From NCBI RefSeq assembly GCF_003664255.1, contig NZ_RCCV01000001.1:3596001-3660000 (forward strand): DNA of 64,000 bases, given 5' to 3'. Numbering within the stretch: position 1 is the stretch's first letter; each line of letters opens with the position of its first letter. The notes below the pieces were generated by a model, which saw only the letters and a list, made by a program, of their open reading frames with translations, made no database searches and was not told where the DNA came from. Of the stretch, positions 1-8,782 are shown one piece after another. This stretch comes from Micromonospora sp. M71_S20. GTDB lineage: Bacteria > Actinomycetota > Actinomycetes > Mycobacteriales > Micromonosporaceae. A program made the position numbers and the translations under genes.

Positions 1-660
1 GCGCTGCACCCGAGGGTGATCGGCGCCATGCGGACGATCGGCGGGGTCACCGACCGAGGGCTGAAGACCGCGAACTTCCACATGCTGCGCGAGGCGGCCA
101 TGCCCGCGGTGCTGACCGAGAACCTCTTCATCGACAGCGTCGCCGACTCGAACCTGCTCAAGCGGGCGGACTTCATCACCGCCGTCGCCCGGGGGCACGC
201 CGAGGGTATCGCCGCCTACCTCGGCCTCGGCACCACCAACCCGCCGCCCACGGGCGGCACCATCGTGGACAACGCCACGGCGGGGCGGTTCACGGCGAGC
301 ACCAACTGGGGCACCTCCTCGTACTCGGCCCAGCGCTACGGGGCCGACTACCGCTTCGCCAACCCCACGCCCGCCAGCGACGCCGCCTGGTTCAAGGTGA
401 ACATCCCGACGGCCGGCGACTACCGGATCGAGGTGCGGCACCCGGCCGACCCCGGTTACAACAGCTCGGCCCCGCACGTCGTCGTCACCGCCTCGGGCAA
501 CCGCACGGTCAACGTGGACCAGCGCTCCAGCGGCGGCGTGTGGCGCTCGCTGGGCACCTTCGGACTGGCCGCCGGTGACCGCAACCTGGTCGCGGTGAGC
601 CGCTGGACCAGCACCCCCGGCTACGTGGTGGCTGACGCCGTCCGGGTCACCAAGGTCTGA
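1..660 (+). CDS. N-acetylmuramoyl-L-alanine amidase, C-terminal part (5' end outside window)
   Basis: The reading frame is open from base 1, so the start lies upstream. The first 75 or so residues match the end of an Amidase_3 (zinc amidase) domain, including the late catalytic Glu in the LTENLFIDS motif and the closing helix before AAYLGLG. A short TTNPPPTGGT linker leads to a beta-rich module of about 130 residues that resembles the golvesin/Xly-type cell-wall-binding domain (VDNATAGRFTAS at its start, GYVVADAVRV at its end). The family cleaves the amide bond between muramic acid and L-Ala in peptidoglycan; with the binding module it is expected to act outside the cell. The signal peptide cannot be seen here. 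Family call is firm; the substrate range is inferred. Confidence 0.85.
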   Translation, partial: ALHPRVIGAMRTIGGVTDRGLKTANFHMLREAAMPAVLTENLFIDSVADSNLLKRADFITAVARGHAEGIAAYLGLGTTNPPPTGGTIVDNATAGRFTASTNWGTSSYSAQRYGADYRFANPTPASDAAWFKVNIPTAGDYRIEVRHPADPGYNSSAPHVVVTASGNRTVNVDQRSSGGVWRSLGTFGLAAGDRNLVAVSRWTSTPGYVVADAVRVTKV

Positions 661-676
661 CCGCACCGCCCTGGGG

Positions 677-714
677 GCGGACCGGGATCGTGTGACCACA
701 GGATCCCGGTCCGC
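677..714 (+). terminator. Hairpin terminator of the amidase gene
   Basis: A perfect 13-bp stem (677-689 with 702-714) with a 12-base loop starts 17 bases after the amidase stop. The stem can be extended outward with one G-U pair. There is no T-run, which is usual in this kind of genome. Confidence 0.7.
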
Positions 715-979
715 TCCCACGTCCGTGCCAGTTGTGGAATTCGCGCACCCGGCAGACCAGGACCGCGCCGCCGGCCGATCCTCCTCCGGCCACAGTCGCC
801 GCTGCTGCCCGCCGTGGTGGAGCGCGATCCGGGCCCAGCACACTCAGGCGCCTGTGGTGTCCACGGCCGCGACTGTACCGAGGGGACGACAGCCCTGCGA
901 GCCGCCGCGGGCGGGCATCGACGCGGACGCCGGGCCGGCGATCGACGGGCGTCACCCGGGCCGCCGACGACACGCCCGA
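715..979. other. Gene-free stretch before the nrd control region
   Basis: Several frames are open here, as expected at this GC content, but none has a family signature or a ribosome site. I see no gene. It leads into the promoter and riboswitch of nrdAB. Confidence 0.5.
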
Positions 980-1026
980 GACCGACATGTGGGGTGTGAC
1001 AACGACGCCAACCCTATATATGGTGT
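980..1026 (+). promoter_or_regulatory. nrdAB promoter with two NrdR-like boxes
   Basis: The 16-mer at 1011-1026 (ACCCTATATATGGTGT) agrees at 14 of 16 positions with the known NrdR box acaCwAtATaTwGtgt. A weaker box at 980-995 has its centre exactly 31 bp upstream, the three-turn spacing typical of NrdR pairs, but agrees at only about 8 of 16. A promoter fits across them: -35 GTGACA (996-1001), 17-bp spacer, -10 TATGGT (1019-1024), so bound NrdR would cover the -10. The pairing and role are inferred from the family. Confidence 0.7.
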
Positions 1027-1029
1027 CGG

Positions 1030-1222
1030 CGCAGCTGGTTCGGCCGCTCATCCGGAGCGGTCGAGGCAAGAGGGAACCCGGTGGGAATCCGGGACTGCCC
1101 CGCAGCGGTGAGTGGGAACGACCGCCGTCATCAGCACTGGGCCGCCAGCGGCCTGGGAAGCGACGGCCAGTAGGAGACCGGCGAGTCCGGTCGCGCCCGC
1201 GAGTCCGAAGACCTGCCAGTGC
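1030..1222 (+). ncRNA. Cobalamin (B12) riboswitch upstream of nrdAB
   Basis: The conserved core is present in order: GAACCCGGTGGGAATCCGGG (about 1074-1093), ACTGCCCCGC (1094-1103), CACTGG (1135-1140), GGGAAGC near 1157, GCGCCCGCG, and the B12 box AGTCCGAAGACCTGCC (1202-1217). Riboswitches of this class bind adenosylcobalamin and shut off the downstream gene. About 150 bases remain before nrdA for the expression platform. In Streptomyces the class Ia nrdABS operon is controlled this way, which matches this placement. End points are approximate. Confidence 0.9.
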
Positions 1223-1374
1223 GCCGTACGCCCGCATCCGGGTGTGCGGCGGTCCGAGGCCGCGTGGGACGGCCGACGCCATCCCGACGCGTGCCCGGCG
1301 CGCGTCGTCGTCGGTGTCCGCTCCCCGCGTGCCCAGGAATTCCGTCTGGGATCAAGGCTCGCGAGGAGTGAGTG

Positions 1375-3786
1375 GTGACAGTCACCGAGGTTGTTCCGGC
1401 CGACGATGCGGCCGTGGCGGGCCAGCGGCGGCCGCAGATGCGGGTCCGCAAGCGCGACGGCGGCACCGAGGCGGTCGACGTCAACAGGATCGTCCGTGCG
1501 GTCGAGCGGTGGGCCGACGACCTCGCCGACGTCGACCCGCTGCGGGTGGCGACCCGGACGATCAGCGGCCTGTACGACGGGGCGACGACGGCCGAACTGG
1601 ACCGGCTGTCCATCCAGACCGCCGCGGAGATGCTCGGTGAGGAGCCGCAGTACTCGCGGCTGGCCGCCCGCCTGCTGGCCGGGTACGTCGACAAGGAGGT
1701 CCGCCGGCAGGGCATCGGCTCCTTCAGCGAGGCGATCCGGCGCGGCCACGCCGAGGGCCTGATCGGCGACGACACCGCGGCGTTCGTCGCCGCCCACGCG
1801 AGCGCCCTCGACGCGGCCGTCGATCCGCGCGGTGACCTGCGCTTCGAGTACTTCGGGCTGCGGACGGTCTACGACCGGTACCTGCTGCGCCACCCGACGA
1901 GCCGGCTGGTGCTGGAGACCCCGCAGTACTGGCTGCTTCGCGTGGCCTGCGGCCTGTCGCAGGCACCGGACGAGGCGATCGAGTTCTACCGGCTGATGTC
2001 GAGCCTGGCGTACCTGCCGAGTTCGCCGACGTTGTTCAACTCCGGCACCCGGCACACCCAGATGTCCTCCTGCTACCTGGTCGACTCCCCGCGCGACGAG
2101 CTCGACTCGATCTACCAGCGGTACGCGCAGGTGGCGAACCTGTCGAAGTTCGCCGGAGGGATCGGCATCGCGTTCTCGCGGGTCCGCTCGCGGGGCGCGC
2201 TGATCAGGGGCACCAACGGGCAGTCCAACGGGATCGTGCCGTGGCTGCGGACGTTGGACGCCTCGGTGGCGGCGGTCAACCAGGGCGGCCGGCGCAAGGG
2301 GGCGGCCTGCGTCTACCTGGAACCGTGGCACCCGGACGTCGAGGAGTTCCTCCAACTGCGGGACAACACCGGTGAGGACGCCCGGCGCACCCACAACCTG
2401 AACCTGGCCAACTGGATCCCGGACGAGTTCATGCGGCGGGTGGAGTCCGACGGGGTGTGGTCGCTGTTCGACCCGGACGTGGTGCCGGAGCTGCCGGACC
2501 TGTGGGGGGAGGAGTTCGACGCGGCGTACCGGGCCGCCGAGGAGCAGGGCCGCTACGTGCGGCAGGTCCCGGCGCGGGAGCTGTACGGACGGATGATGCG
2601 CACCCTCGCCCAGACCGGCAACGGGTGGATGACGTTCAAGGACGCCGCGAACCGGCTGTGCAACCAGACCGCCGAGGCGGGCAACGTGGTGCACCTGTCC
2701 AACCTGTGCACCGAGATCGTCGAGGTCTCCAGCGACGCCGAGACCGCCGTGTGCAACCTCGGTTCGGTGAACCTCGCCGCCCACCTGGGCGCGGACGGCA
2801 TCGACTGGGAGCGGCTGCGCGCCACCGTCCGCACCGCCGTGACGTACCTCGACCGGGTCATCGACATCAACTACTACCCGACGCCGCAGGCGGCGGCGAG
2901 CAATCCCCGCTGGCGTCCCGTCGGGCTCGGCCTGATGGGCCTGCAGGACGTGTTCTTCGCGCTGCGGCTGCCGTTCGACTCCCCGGCCGCCCGGGAGTTG
3001 TCCACCCGGATCAGCGAGGAGCTGTACCTGACCGCCCTGGAGACCTCCGCCGACCTGGCGCGACGCTCGGGCGCCCACCCGGCGTACGGGCAGACCCGGG
3101 CGGCGCGCGGGCAGCTGCAACCCGACCTGTGGGGTGTCACGGGGACCCAGACGGCGCGGTGGAGCGCGCTGCGGGAGCGGGTCGCCGCGTACGGGCTGCG
3201 CAACTCGCTGCTGGTGGCGATCGCGCCGACCGCCACCATCGCCTCGATCGCCGGTTGTTACGAGTGCATCGAGCCGCAGGTGTCCAACCTGTTCAAGCGC
3301 GAGACCCTGTCGGGGGAGTTCCTCCAGGTCAACACCGCCCTCGTGCGGGAGTTGAAGGCGCGTGGCCTGTGGACGGAGCGGATCCGCTCGGCGATCAAGC
3401 GCGCCGAGGGCTCCGTGCAGGACGTCGCGGAACTGCCGGCCGAGGTGCGGGAGCTGTTCCGTACCGCATGGGAGCTGCCGCAGCGGGCGCTGATCGACCT
3501 GGCCGCGGCCCGCGCCCCGTACATCGACCAGTCGCAGTCGTTGAACCTGTTCCTGGCCGCGCCGACGATCGGCAAGCTCTCCTCGATGTACCTGTACGCC
3601 TGGAAGGCCGGGCTGAAGACGACGTACTACCTGCGTTCGCGGCCGGCCACCCGGATCCAGCAGGCCACCGTCGCGCCCGTCGGGCCGGCCCGCGCCGCCG
3701 CCGGCGTGGTCGCGGCGGTGGCGACCGTCGACGAGGCGCTGGCCTGCTCCCTGGAGAACCCCGAGTCGTGCGAGGCCTGCCAGTGA
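1375..3786 (+). CDS. nrdA: Class I ribonucleoside-diphosphate reductase, alpha subunit
   Basis: Large subunit of ribonucleotide reductase, which makes deoxyribonucleoside diphosphates for DNA synthesis. It has 803 residues. An ATP-cone lies at about residues 20-110 (MRVRKRDGG onward), for allosteric activity control. The substrate-site cysteines are C233 (SSCYLVD) and C460 (AVCNLGS); the radical-site triad is N443-x-C445-x-E447 (NLCTE). A C-terminal CEAC pair (799, 802) is the thioredoxin-type shuttle. GTG 1375 is chosen because GAGGAG (1363-1368) sits 6 bases before it; GTG 1372 is the alternative. The gene overlaps nrdB by 4 bases. It sits behind the B12 riboswitch and NrdR-like boxes, so a B12-dependent class II enzyme elsewhere in the genome is expected. 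Confidence 0.95.
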   Translation: MTVTEVVPADDAAVAGQRRPQMRVRKRDGGTEAVDVNRIVRAVERWADDLADVDPLRVATRTISGLYDGATTAELDRLSIQTAAEMLGEEPQYSRLAARLLAGYVDKEVRRQGIGSFSEAIRRGHAEGLIGDDTAAFVAAHASALDAAVDPRGDLRFEYFGLRTVYDRYLLRHPTSRLVLETPQYWLLRVACGLSQAPDEAIEFYRLMSSLAYLPSSPTLFNSGTRHTQMSSCYLVDSPRDELDSIYQRYAQVANLSKFAGGIGIAFSRVRSRGALIRGTNGQSNGIVPWLRTLDASVAAVNQGGRRKGAACVYLEPWHPDVEEFLQLRDNTGEDARRTHNLNLANWIPDEFMRRVESDGVWSLFDPDVVPELPDLWGEEFDAAYRAAEEQGRYVRQVPARELYGRMMRTLAQTGNGWMTFKDAANRLCNQTAEAGNVVHLSNLCTEIVEVSSDAETAVCNLGSVNLAAHLGADGIDWERLRATVRTAVTYLDRVIDINYYPTPQAAASNPRWRPVGLGLMGLQDVFFALRLPFDSPAARELSTRISEELYLTALETSADLARRSGAHPAYGQTRAARGQLQPDLWGVTGTQTARWSALRERVAAYGLRNSLLVAIAPTATIASIAGCYECIEPQVSNLFKRETLSGEFLQVNTALVRELKARGLWTERIRSAIKRAEGSVQDVAELPAEVRELFRTAWELPQRALIDLAAARAPYIDQSQSLNLFLAAPTIGKLSSMYLYAWKAGLKTTYYLRSRPATRIQQATVAPVGPARAAAGVVAAVATVDEALACSLENPESCEACQ

Positions 3787-4817
3787 CCGCCACGACCACC
3801 AGCGAACCGAGGACCACACACATGCTGCTCGACCCGGGGATGGATCTCACCCTGCGCCCGATGCGCTACCCGCACTTCTTCGACCGCTTCCGCGACGCCA
3901 TCCGCAACACCTGGACGGTGGAGGAGGTCGACCTGCACGCTGACCTCGCCGACCTCGACCGGCTCTCCCCGGCCGAGCGGCACCTGGTCAGCCGCCTCGT
4001 CGCGTTCTTCGCCACCGGCGACACCATCGTCGCCAACAACCTCGTGCTCAACCTGTACCAGCACGTCAACTCGCCGGAGGGCCGGCTCTACCTGTCGCGG
4101 CAACTGTTCGAGGAGGCCGTGCACGTCCAGTTCTACCTCAACCTGCTCGACACCTACGTGCCCGACGAGACCGAACGCTTCGCCGCGTTCGCCGCCATCG
4201 AGAACATCCCGTCGATCCGGCGCAAGGCGGAGTTCTGCTTCCGCTGGATCGACTCGCTGGGCGAGCTGCGGCAGCTGCGTACCCGACAGGACCGGCGGGC
4301 CTTCCTGCTCAACCTGATCTGCTTCGCCGCCTGCATCGAGGGGTTGTTCTTCTACGGCGCCTTCGCCTACGTCTACTTCCTGCGCTCCCGGGGGCTGCTG
4401 CACGGCCTGGCGTCGGGCACCAACTGGGTGTTCCGCGACGAGTCCATGCACATGGCCTTCGCCTTCGACGTGGTGGAGACGGTCCGGGGGGAGGAGCCGG
4501 ACCTGTTCGACGACGAGCTGGCCGCTCAGGTGCGGCAGATGCTCGCCGAGGCCGTCGAGTGCGAGGTCCAGTTCGCCGAGGACCTGCTCGGCCAGGGGGT
4601 ACCCGGGCTGTCCCTGGCCGACATGCGCGAGTACCTGCAACACGTCGCCGACCGGCGGCTCGCGCAGCTCGGCATCCCCGCCCACTACGGCTCGACCAAC
4701 CCGTTCGCGTTCATGGAGTTGCAGGACGTCCAGGAGCTGTCGAACTTCTTCGAGCGGCGCGTGTCGGCGTACCAGGTCGGGGTGAGCGGCACGGTGGCCT
4801 TCGACGACGACTTCTAG
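3783..4817 (+). CDS. nrdB: Class I ribonucleotide reductase, beta (radical-bearing) subunit
   Basis: Ferritin-like small subunit that holds the di-metal centre and tyrosyl radical used by NrdA; 344 residues. All expected ligands are visible: D80, E111 and H114 (in EEAVHVQFY), E186 (ACIEGLFF), and E220 and H223 (RDESMHM). Y118 lies four residues after H114, at the place of the E. coli radical Tyr122. The GTG start overlaps the nrdA stop (GTGA), which suggests translational coupling. ATG 3822 with GAGGA 8 bases upstream is an equally good start and would remove 13 residues. No nrdS-like gene follows; the next gene is convergent. Confidence 0.94.
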   Translation: MTATTTSEPRTTHMLLDPGMDLTLRPMRYPHFFDRFRDAIRNTWTVEEVDLHADLADLDRLSPAERHLVSRLVAFFATGDTIVANNLVLNLYQHVNSPEGRLYLSRQLFEEAVHVQFYLNLLDTYVPDETERFAAFAAIENIPSIRRKAEFCFRWIDSLGELRQLRTRQDRRAFLLNLICFAACIEGLFFYGAFAYVYFLRSRGLLHGLASGTNWVFRDESMHMAFAFDVVETVRGEEPDLFDDELAAQVRQMLAEAVECEVQFAEDLLGQGVPGLSLADMREYLQHVADRRLAQLGIPAHYGSTNPFAFMELQDVQELSNFFERRVSAYQVGVSGTVAFDDDF

Positions 4818-4836
4818 TACGGCGGGCCGCCGCGGA

Positions 4837-7800
4837 TCACGTCGCCTCCATCGAGACGTCGAAGGCGACGTCGCGGACGTCGGCGACCGGGTGCCCGCGC
4901 AGCAGGTGCAGCAGGTCCCGCCAGGGTGCGGACCAGCCGTACGCCCTGCCGGCGCCGGCCAGGGCCACCGCGAACAGGCCCGTGGTGGCCTCGCCCCGGG
5001 CGGCGAGGGAGCGGGCCGTGGCGAGCACCGCCTCGGCGTCGAGGACCGTCGGGGAGGCGGTGCGCCCGCCGAGGAGGTGAGCGAGCCGGGCGGCGAGTGC
5101 CGGCCGGTCCGCCACCAGTTCCGCGATCGTGAGGATCTCGGCGGTGAGCTGCCCGGGTGTCGCGTCGCCGAGCGGCAGCACGCTGGTCAGCAGGGTGCCC
5201 GCCTGGGCCACGTACGCGCGGTGCCGGCCCAACTCGTCCGCCGCCCGCCGGACCGGCGCCGGGTCGCGCTGTGGCCCGAGGGTGCGGGACACCGCGGCCA
5301 CCACGGCGTCGATCCGGCGCCGGGCCGGGCGGTCCCCGGTGGGGCCACCGGGGTTCGCGTCGGCGTCGTCGATGCGCACGAGGTCGCGCAGGGCGGCGGC
5401 GAGCACGTCCCGCTCGGGGCGGTCCGGGTGGCGCAGCACCGCGTCCACCATCGGGCGCACCCGCTGCCAGTCGTACTGCCCGCCCAGGTCGGTGAGCGCC
5501 GCCAGGATCAGGTCGGTGAGGTCGGGCGCCCAGGGCAGCCAGTGCACGAGCTGGGGCCAGGCGAGCCGCCCGACCTCACGGTCGGGGCTCGCGCAGGCCT
5601 GGGCGACGAGGGCGGCGTAGCGGGGGCGCTGCGGTGCCGCGACCCCGTCGGGCGGGGTCGCCAGCACGGTCAGCGACTCCTCCCGGCTCCCGACGACCGC
5701 CTCTTCGAGGATCGGCCAGCTCTCCGGCGCGTGCAGTCGCTGCCGGGCGGCGGCGACGATCGCCGCCCGTACGTCGCGGTGCTGGCCGGGCTGGCGCCAC
5801 GCCGACACCAGCACCGCCATCGCCTCCGGCGGACCGAAGCGGCCGAGCAGCCGGACGGCCTGCTTGCGGCTGGTCACCTTGCCCCGCCCCAGGGCGACGC
5901 CGGCCAGCGGGGCCACCAGGTCGGCCGGGCGGGTGAAGCGGACGGCGCGGGTGGCGGCGTACAGGGCGACCCTGGCCCGCTCGTCGTCGGCGTGGGACAG
6001 CAGCAACGGCAGTGCCTGGTCGGGCCGGTCGGTCCACGGCAGGGCCGTCAGGGCCGCCTCGGCCAGGGTGACGTTCGGTGAGTCGACGTGGCGCAGCACC
6101 AGCTCGCGCCCGGCGTCGGGCACCGGCGCGGCGGCCCGTACGGCGGCGGCCCGTACGGCGGCGGCCCGATGGTGCAGCGGGGTGCCGGCGTCGGCGGCGA
6201 GCCGCGCCTGCAGCCGTACGAACGCCTCCTGCTGGTGGGGCGTCCACCGCTCGGCGTGCACGGGCTGGCCAGGGATCCAGCGGGTGCCGGCGGTGAGGAA
6301 CGCGCCCTTCGGCGGGTGCCGCAGCACCCGGTCGAGCAGGTCGGTGCGTCGGGCGCTGACGGTCCGCCACACCGTGGGCAGGGTGATGGTCGAGCTGTCG
6401 GAGTGCAGCACGTACGCCACCCGCTGCGCCCGGGTCCCCGGGTCGGCCAGCCACAGCTCGACGGCCTCCCGCACGACGGCGGCGACGGTGCCGGGGGCCG
6501 TCGCCCGGCGCAGCAGTTCCTGGAGTTCGGGCACGTGCCAGGCCCGCCGCCCCAGGGCCCAGGTCACCGCGAACAACGCGGTGAACTGGCCCCGGGCCAT
6601 ACCGGCCTCGACCCATCCGCGCAGCCGGGCGAAGACGAGCGTCTCCTGGCCGCGGCGCAGCGTCTTGTCGAACCGCCCGAGCGGCGGCAGCCGGTGCCCG
6701 CCGAAGAGCCGGTCGAGGGTGTCCAGCGCCCAGCGCAGCAGGGCCGGTTCGTCGACGTGCCGACCCAGCACCCGGGCGGCGAGGGTGCCGAGCGCGGCGA
6801 GGGTGCGCGTCGACGCGTCGCGAGTGGTCGTGGCGTCGACGGTGATCCGGGTCAGCACCTCGACGGCGTCCGCGCGCAGCAACGGGGCCAGGTTCGCCAG
6901 CTCCGCCAGCGCCACGGCCCGGACCGGGTCCTGCTCGTTGCGCAGCCGGTCCAGCCTGGTCAGGGCCTCGGCCGCCGCGGCGGGGTCGCGGCTGCGCCGG
7001 GCGGCGGCCAGGAGCAGTTCGTACGCGACGGCCCGGTCGCGCGCGTCGGCGGCGCGCAGGGCGGGGGTGAGCGCCGCCGACGCCGCCGGCCAGGGCAGCA
7101 GGGCGCTCCACGAGCGCACCTGCGCCTCGTCGTGGCGGACGTCGTCGAGGGCGAGCACCCGGCGTGCCTCCCGCTCCCGCCAGGCGTGCGGCAGCACCTC
7201 CATCAGCGGCGCGTCGGGGATCCGGGCGGCCGTGTCGACGTCGGCGAACACCGCGTCGTACAGGCCGCCCCGCCGGGACGGGGGTAGCGCCGCCAACAGC
7301 CGGTCCAGTGAGTTGTTGCGGCCGCGTACCCGCCGACCCAGTGCGACCAGGTCCGCCTGCGGCAGCCGGACGAGCCGACGCAGCAGCGTCGGGGGCAGCC
7401 ACTGGTAGCCCACCCAGTCGGCGCGCGACGGCGCGGTCAGCAGGGCCAGCACCCGGCGCGGCGCGGACGCGGCGAGCGGCCCGTAGTCCGCCAGGTCGCC
7501 GGGGAGGCGTCCGGTGGGCGCATACCGTTCGAGCAGCGTCAGCGCGCGTTCCGGTCGACGCCGGCCGGCGAGCAGGACCCGCGCGCCGTGCGTGGACCAC
7601 CAGTGGTCCCGCTCGCCGGGGTGGATGTCGGGCAGCGTCGACTCCGCGTGGTCGAGCACCACGTCGCCGTGGCGACGGGCCAGGCAGACGGAGTTCGACA
7701 ACGCGTGTTCGACGGCCGGCAGCAGCCGGCGGACGGTGTCCGCCCCGCAGGCGGGCAGCAGGGCGACCGCCTCGACGGCGCCGAAGCGCCCCAGCACGCC

Positions 7801-8205
7801 GTCGACCAGGCCGTCGGCGACCGCCGGCCGGCGCAGGTGCCGCAGCGACCGGTAGACCAGGTGACGCAGGTCGGCCGGCGCGTCCTGCACGAAGGCGCGC
7901 AGGTCGTCGCCGGCGAGCCAGCCGGCGCGCAGGCCCGCCTTCACGGCGACCGCCCGGATCGTGCCGTGCGGGTCGCCGAGCGCCGCCCGCACCGCCGCGT
8001 GGTCGCCGACGATCCCGGCGGCGGTGACGGCCAGGAACCGGTGGTACGACGACGCCTCGCCGCGCAGCTCCGCGAGGATCTCCGGCAGCTCGCCCCTGCC
8101 GGCCGTCTCGCGGGCCCGGCGGGCGAGCGTCGCCATCCGCTCCCGGTGGGCGAGCGCGTCCAGGTCGCCGAGCAGCCGTCGTGTTGATCTCCGCACGTCG
8201 CTCAT
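4837..8205 (-). CDS. Giant HEAT-repeat protein, function unknown
   Basis: A 1122-residue protein made almost wholly of short amphipathic helix pairs with HEAT-like spacing, such as the stretches around AAAVRAAAVRAAAPVPDAG and AVLVSAWRQPGQHRDVRAA. No catalytic motif, signal peptide or membrane segment is seen. Such solenoids usually serve as protein-binding scaffolds. It is convergent with nrdAB, with only 19 bases between the two stops. Its ATG overlaps the stop of the ltrA remnant upstream (ATGA), so it may once have been co-translated with it. Homologues of this size are, as far as I know, uncharacterised in actinomycetes. Confidence 0.8.
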   Translation of the reverse strand: MSDVRRSTRRLLGDLDALAHRERMATLARRARETAGRGELPEILAELRGEASSYHRFLAVTAAGIVGDHAAVRAALGDPHGTIRAVAVKAGLRAGWLAGDDLRAFVQDAPADLRHLVYRSLRHLRRPAVADGLVDGVLGRFGAVEAVALLPACGADTVRRLLPAVEHALSNSVCLARRHGDVVLDHAESTLPDIHPGERDHWWSTHGARVLLAGRRRPERALTLLERYAPTGRLPGDLADYGPLAASAPRRVLALLTAPSRADWVGYQWLPPTLLRRLVRLPQADLVALGRRVRGRNNSLDRLLAALPPSRRGGLYDAVFADVDTAARIPDAPLMEVLPHAWREREARRVLALDDVRHDEAQVRSWSALLPWPAASAALTPALRAADARDRAVAYELLLAAARRSRDPAAAAEALTRLDRLRNEQDPVRAVALAELANLAPLLRADAVEVLTRITVDATTTRDASTRTLAALGTLAARVLGRHVDEPALLRWALDTLDRLFGGHRLPPLGRFDKTLRRGQETLVFARLRGWVEAGMARGQFTALFAVTWALGRRAWHVPELQELLRRATAPGTVAAVVREAVELWLADPGTRAQRVAYVLHSDSSTITLPTVWRTVSARRTDLLDRVLRHPPKGAFLTAGTRWIPGQPVHAERWTPHQQEAFVRLQARLAADAGTPLHHRAAAVRAAAVRAAAPVPDAGRELVLRHVDSPNVTLAEAALTALPWTDRPDQALPLLLSHADDERARVALYAATRAVRFTRPADLVAPLAGVALGRGKVTSRKQAVRLLGRFGPPEAMAVLVSAWRQPGQHRDVRAAIVAAARQRLHAPESWPILEEAVVGSREESLTVLATPPDGVAAPQRPRYAALVAQACASPDREVGRLAWPQLVHWLPWAPDLTDLILAALTDLGGQYDWQRVRPMVDAVLRHPDRPERDVLAAALRDLVRIDDADANPGGPTGDRPARRRIDAVVAAVSRTLGPQRDPAPVRRAADELGRHRAYVAQAGTLLTSVLPLGDATPGQLTAEILTIAELVADRPALAARLAHLLGGRTASPTVLDAEAVLATARSLAARGEATTGLFAVALAGAGRAYGWSAPWRDLLHLLRGHPVADVRDVAFDVSMEAT

Positions 8206-8653
8206 TGTGTCGGTCGGGGGGCCGTTCCGCCGACCCGTTTCCCCCCGGGGCCTGCCGGCGGCGGCGCGACGGCGCGCAGCGAGGTGGTCGTGGCGACCAC
8301 GACGCCGACCGTCGCGAGCAGCACCAGCGACGCGAGGCTGGGCAGTGCGGCGGTCGCCGGAGCGGCGAGCACCACCACCAGCAGTCCGAGCATCCGACGC
8401 CGGCAGAACCGGCCTGTCGCGCGTCTCCAGATCAGTTGGTCGCCGGCGAGGAAGACGACAGCAGCGCGACCACCAGGAACCCCTCGAACAGCCCGGTGGG
8501 GTGGAAGTTCGCCGACATCAGCTCGGTGACGTTGAAGAACGCGTAGACGAAGACCAGGTCGAGGAACAGTTCCAGGCGGGTCACCCCGCCCGGACCGGGC
8601 TGGATCCGCCCGGACACCGCGGCGCGGATCCGCCCCGTTCCCGACGCTCTCAT
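8202..8653 (-). pseudogene. ltrA: Remnant of a low-temperature-requirement A (LtrA) membrane protein gene
   Basis: Translation from ATG 8653 gives the classic LtrA opening: VTRLELFLDLVFVYAFFNVTE, then more residues to a stop at 8432. In another frame, from about 8440 down to 8202, comes a typical LtrA end (RRATGRFCRRRMLGLLVVVL and the following hydrophobic helix). Intact LtrA proteins have about 380 residues; here roughly 50 N-terminal and 60 C-terminal residues remain, joined out of frame. An internal deletion near 8430-8460 is the simplest explanation. LtrA is a multi-pass membrane protein of unclear role. Confidence 0.75.
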
Positions 8654-8782
8654 CGGCACCCGACCACTCTCCCAACCGGCGGGCAGGCGCCACGCGGGAT
8701 CGCCGAAGCCGAGCCTGGGGCGTCGGGAGTCGTCGGGCGTACCGCCGACCGCCCGGGGGCGGGCGCCTTGCCGGCGTCTGCC

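Noticed and set aside
1048..3819. A 923-codon minus-strand frame over nrdA
   Set aside because: Antisense shadow of a well-supported gene; no start signal and no motif.
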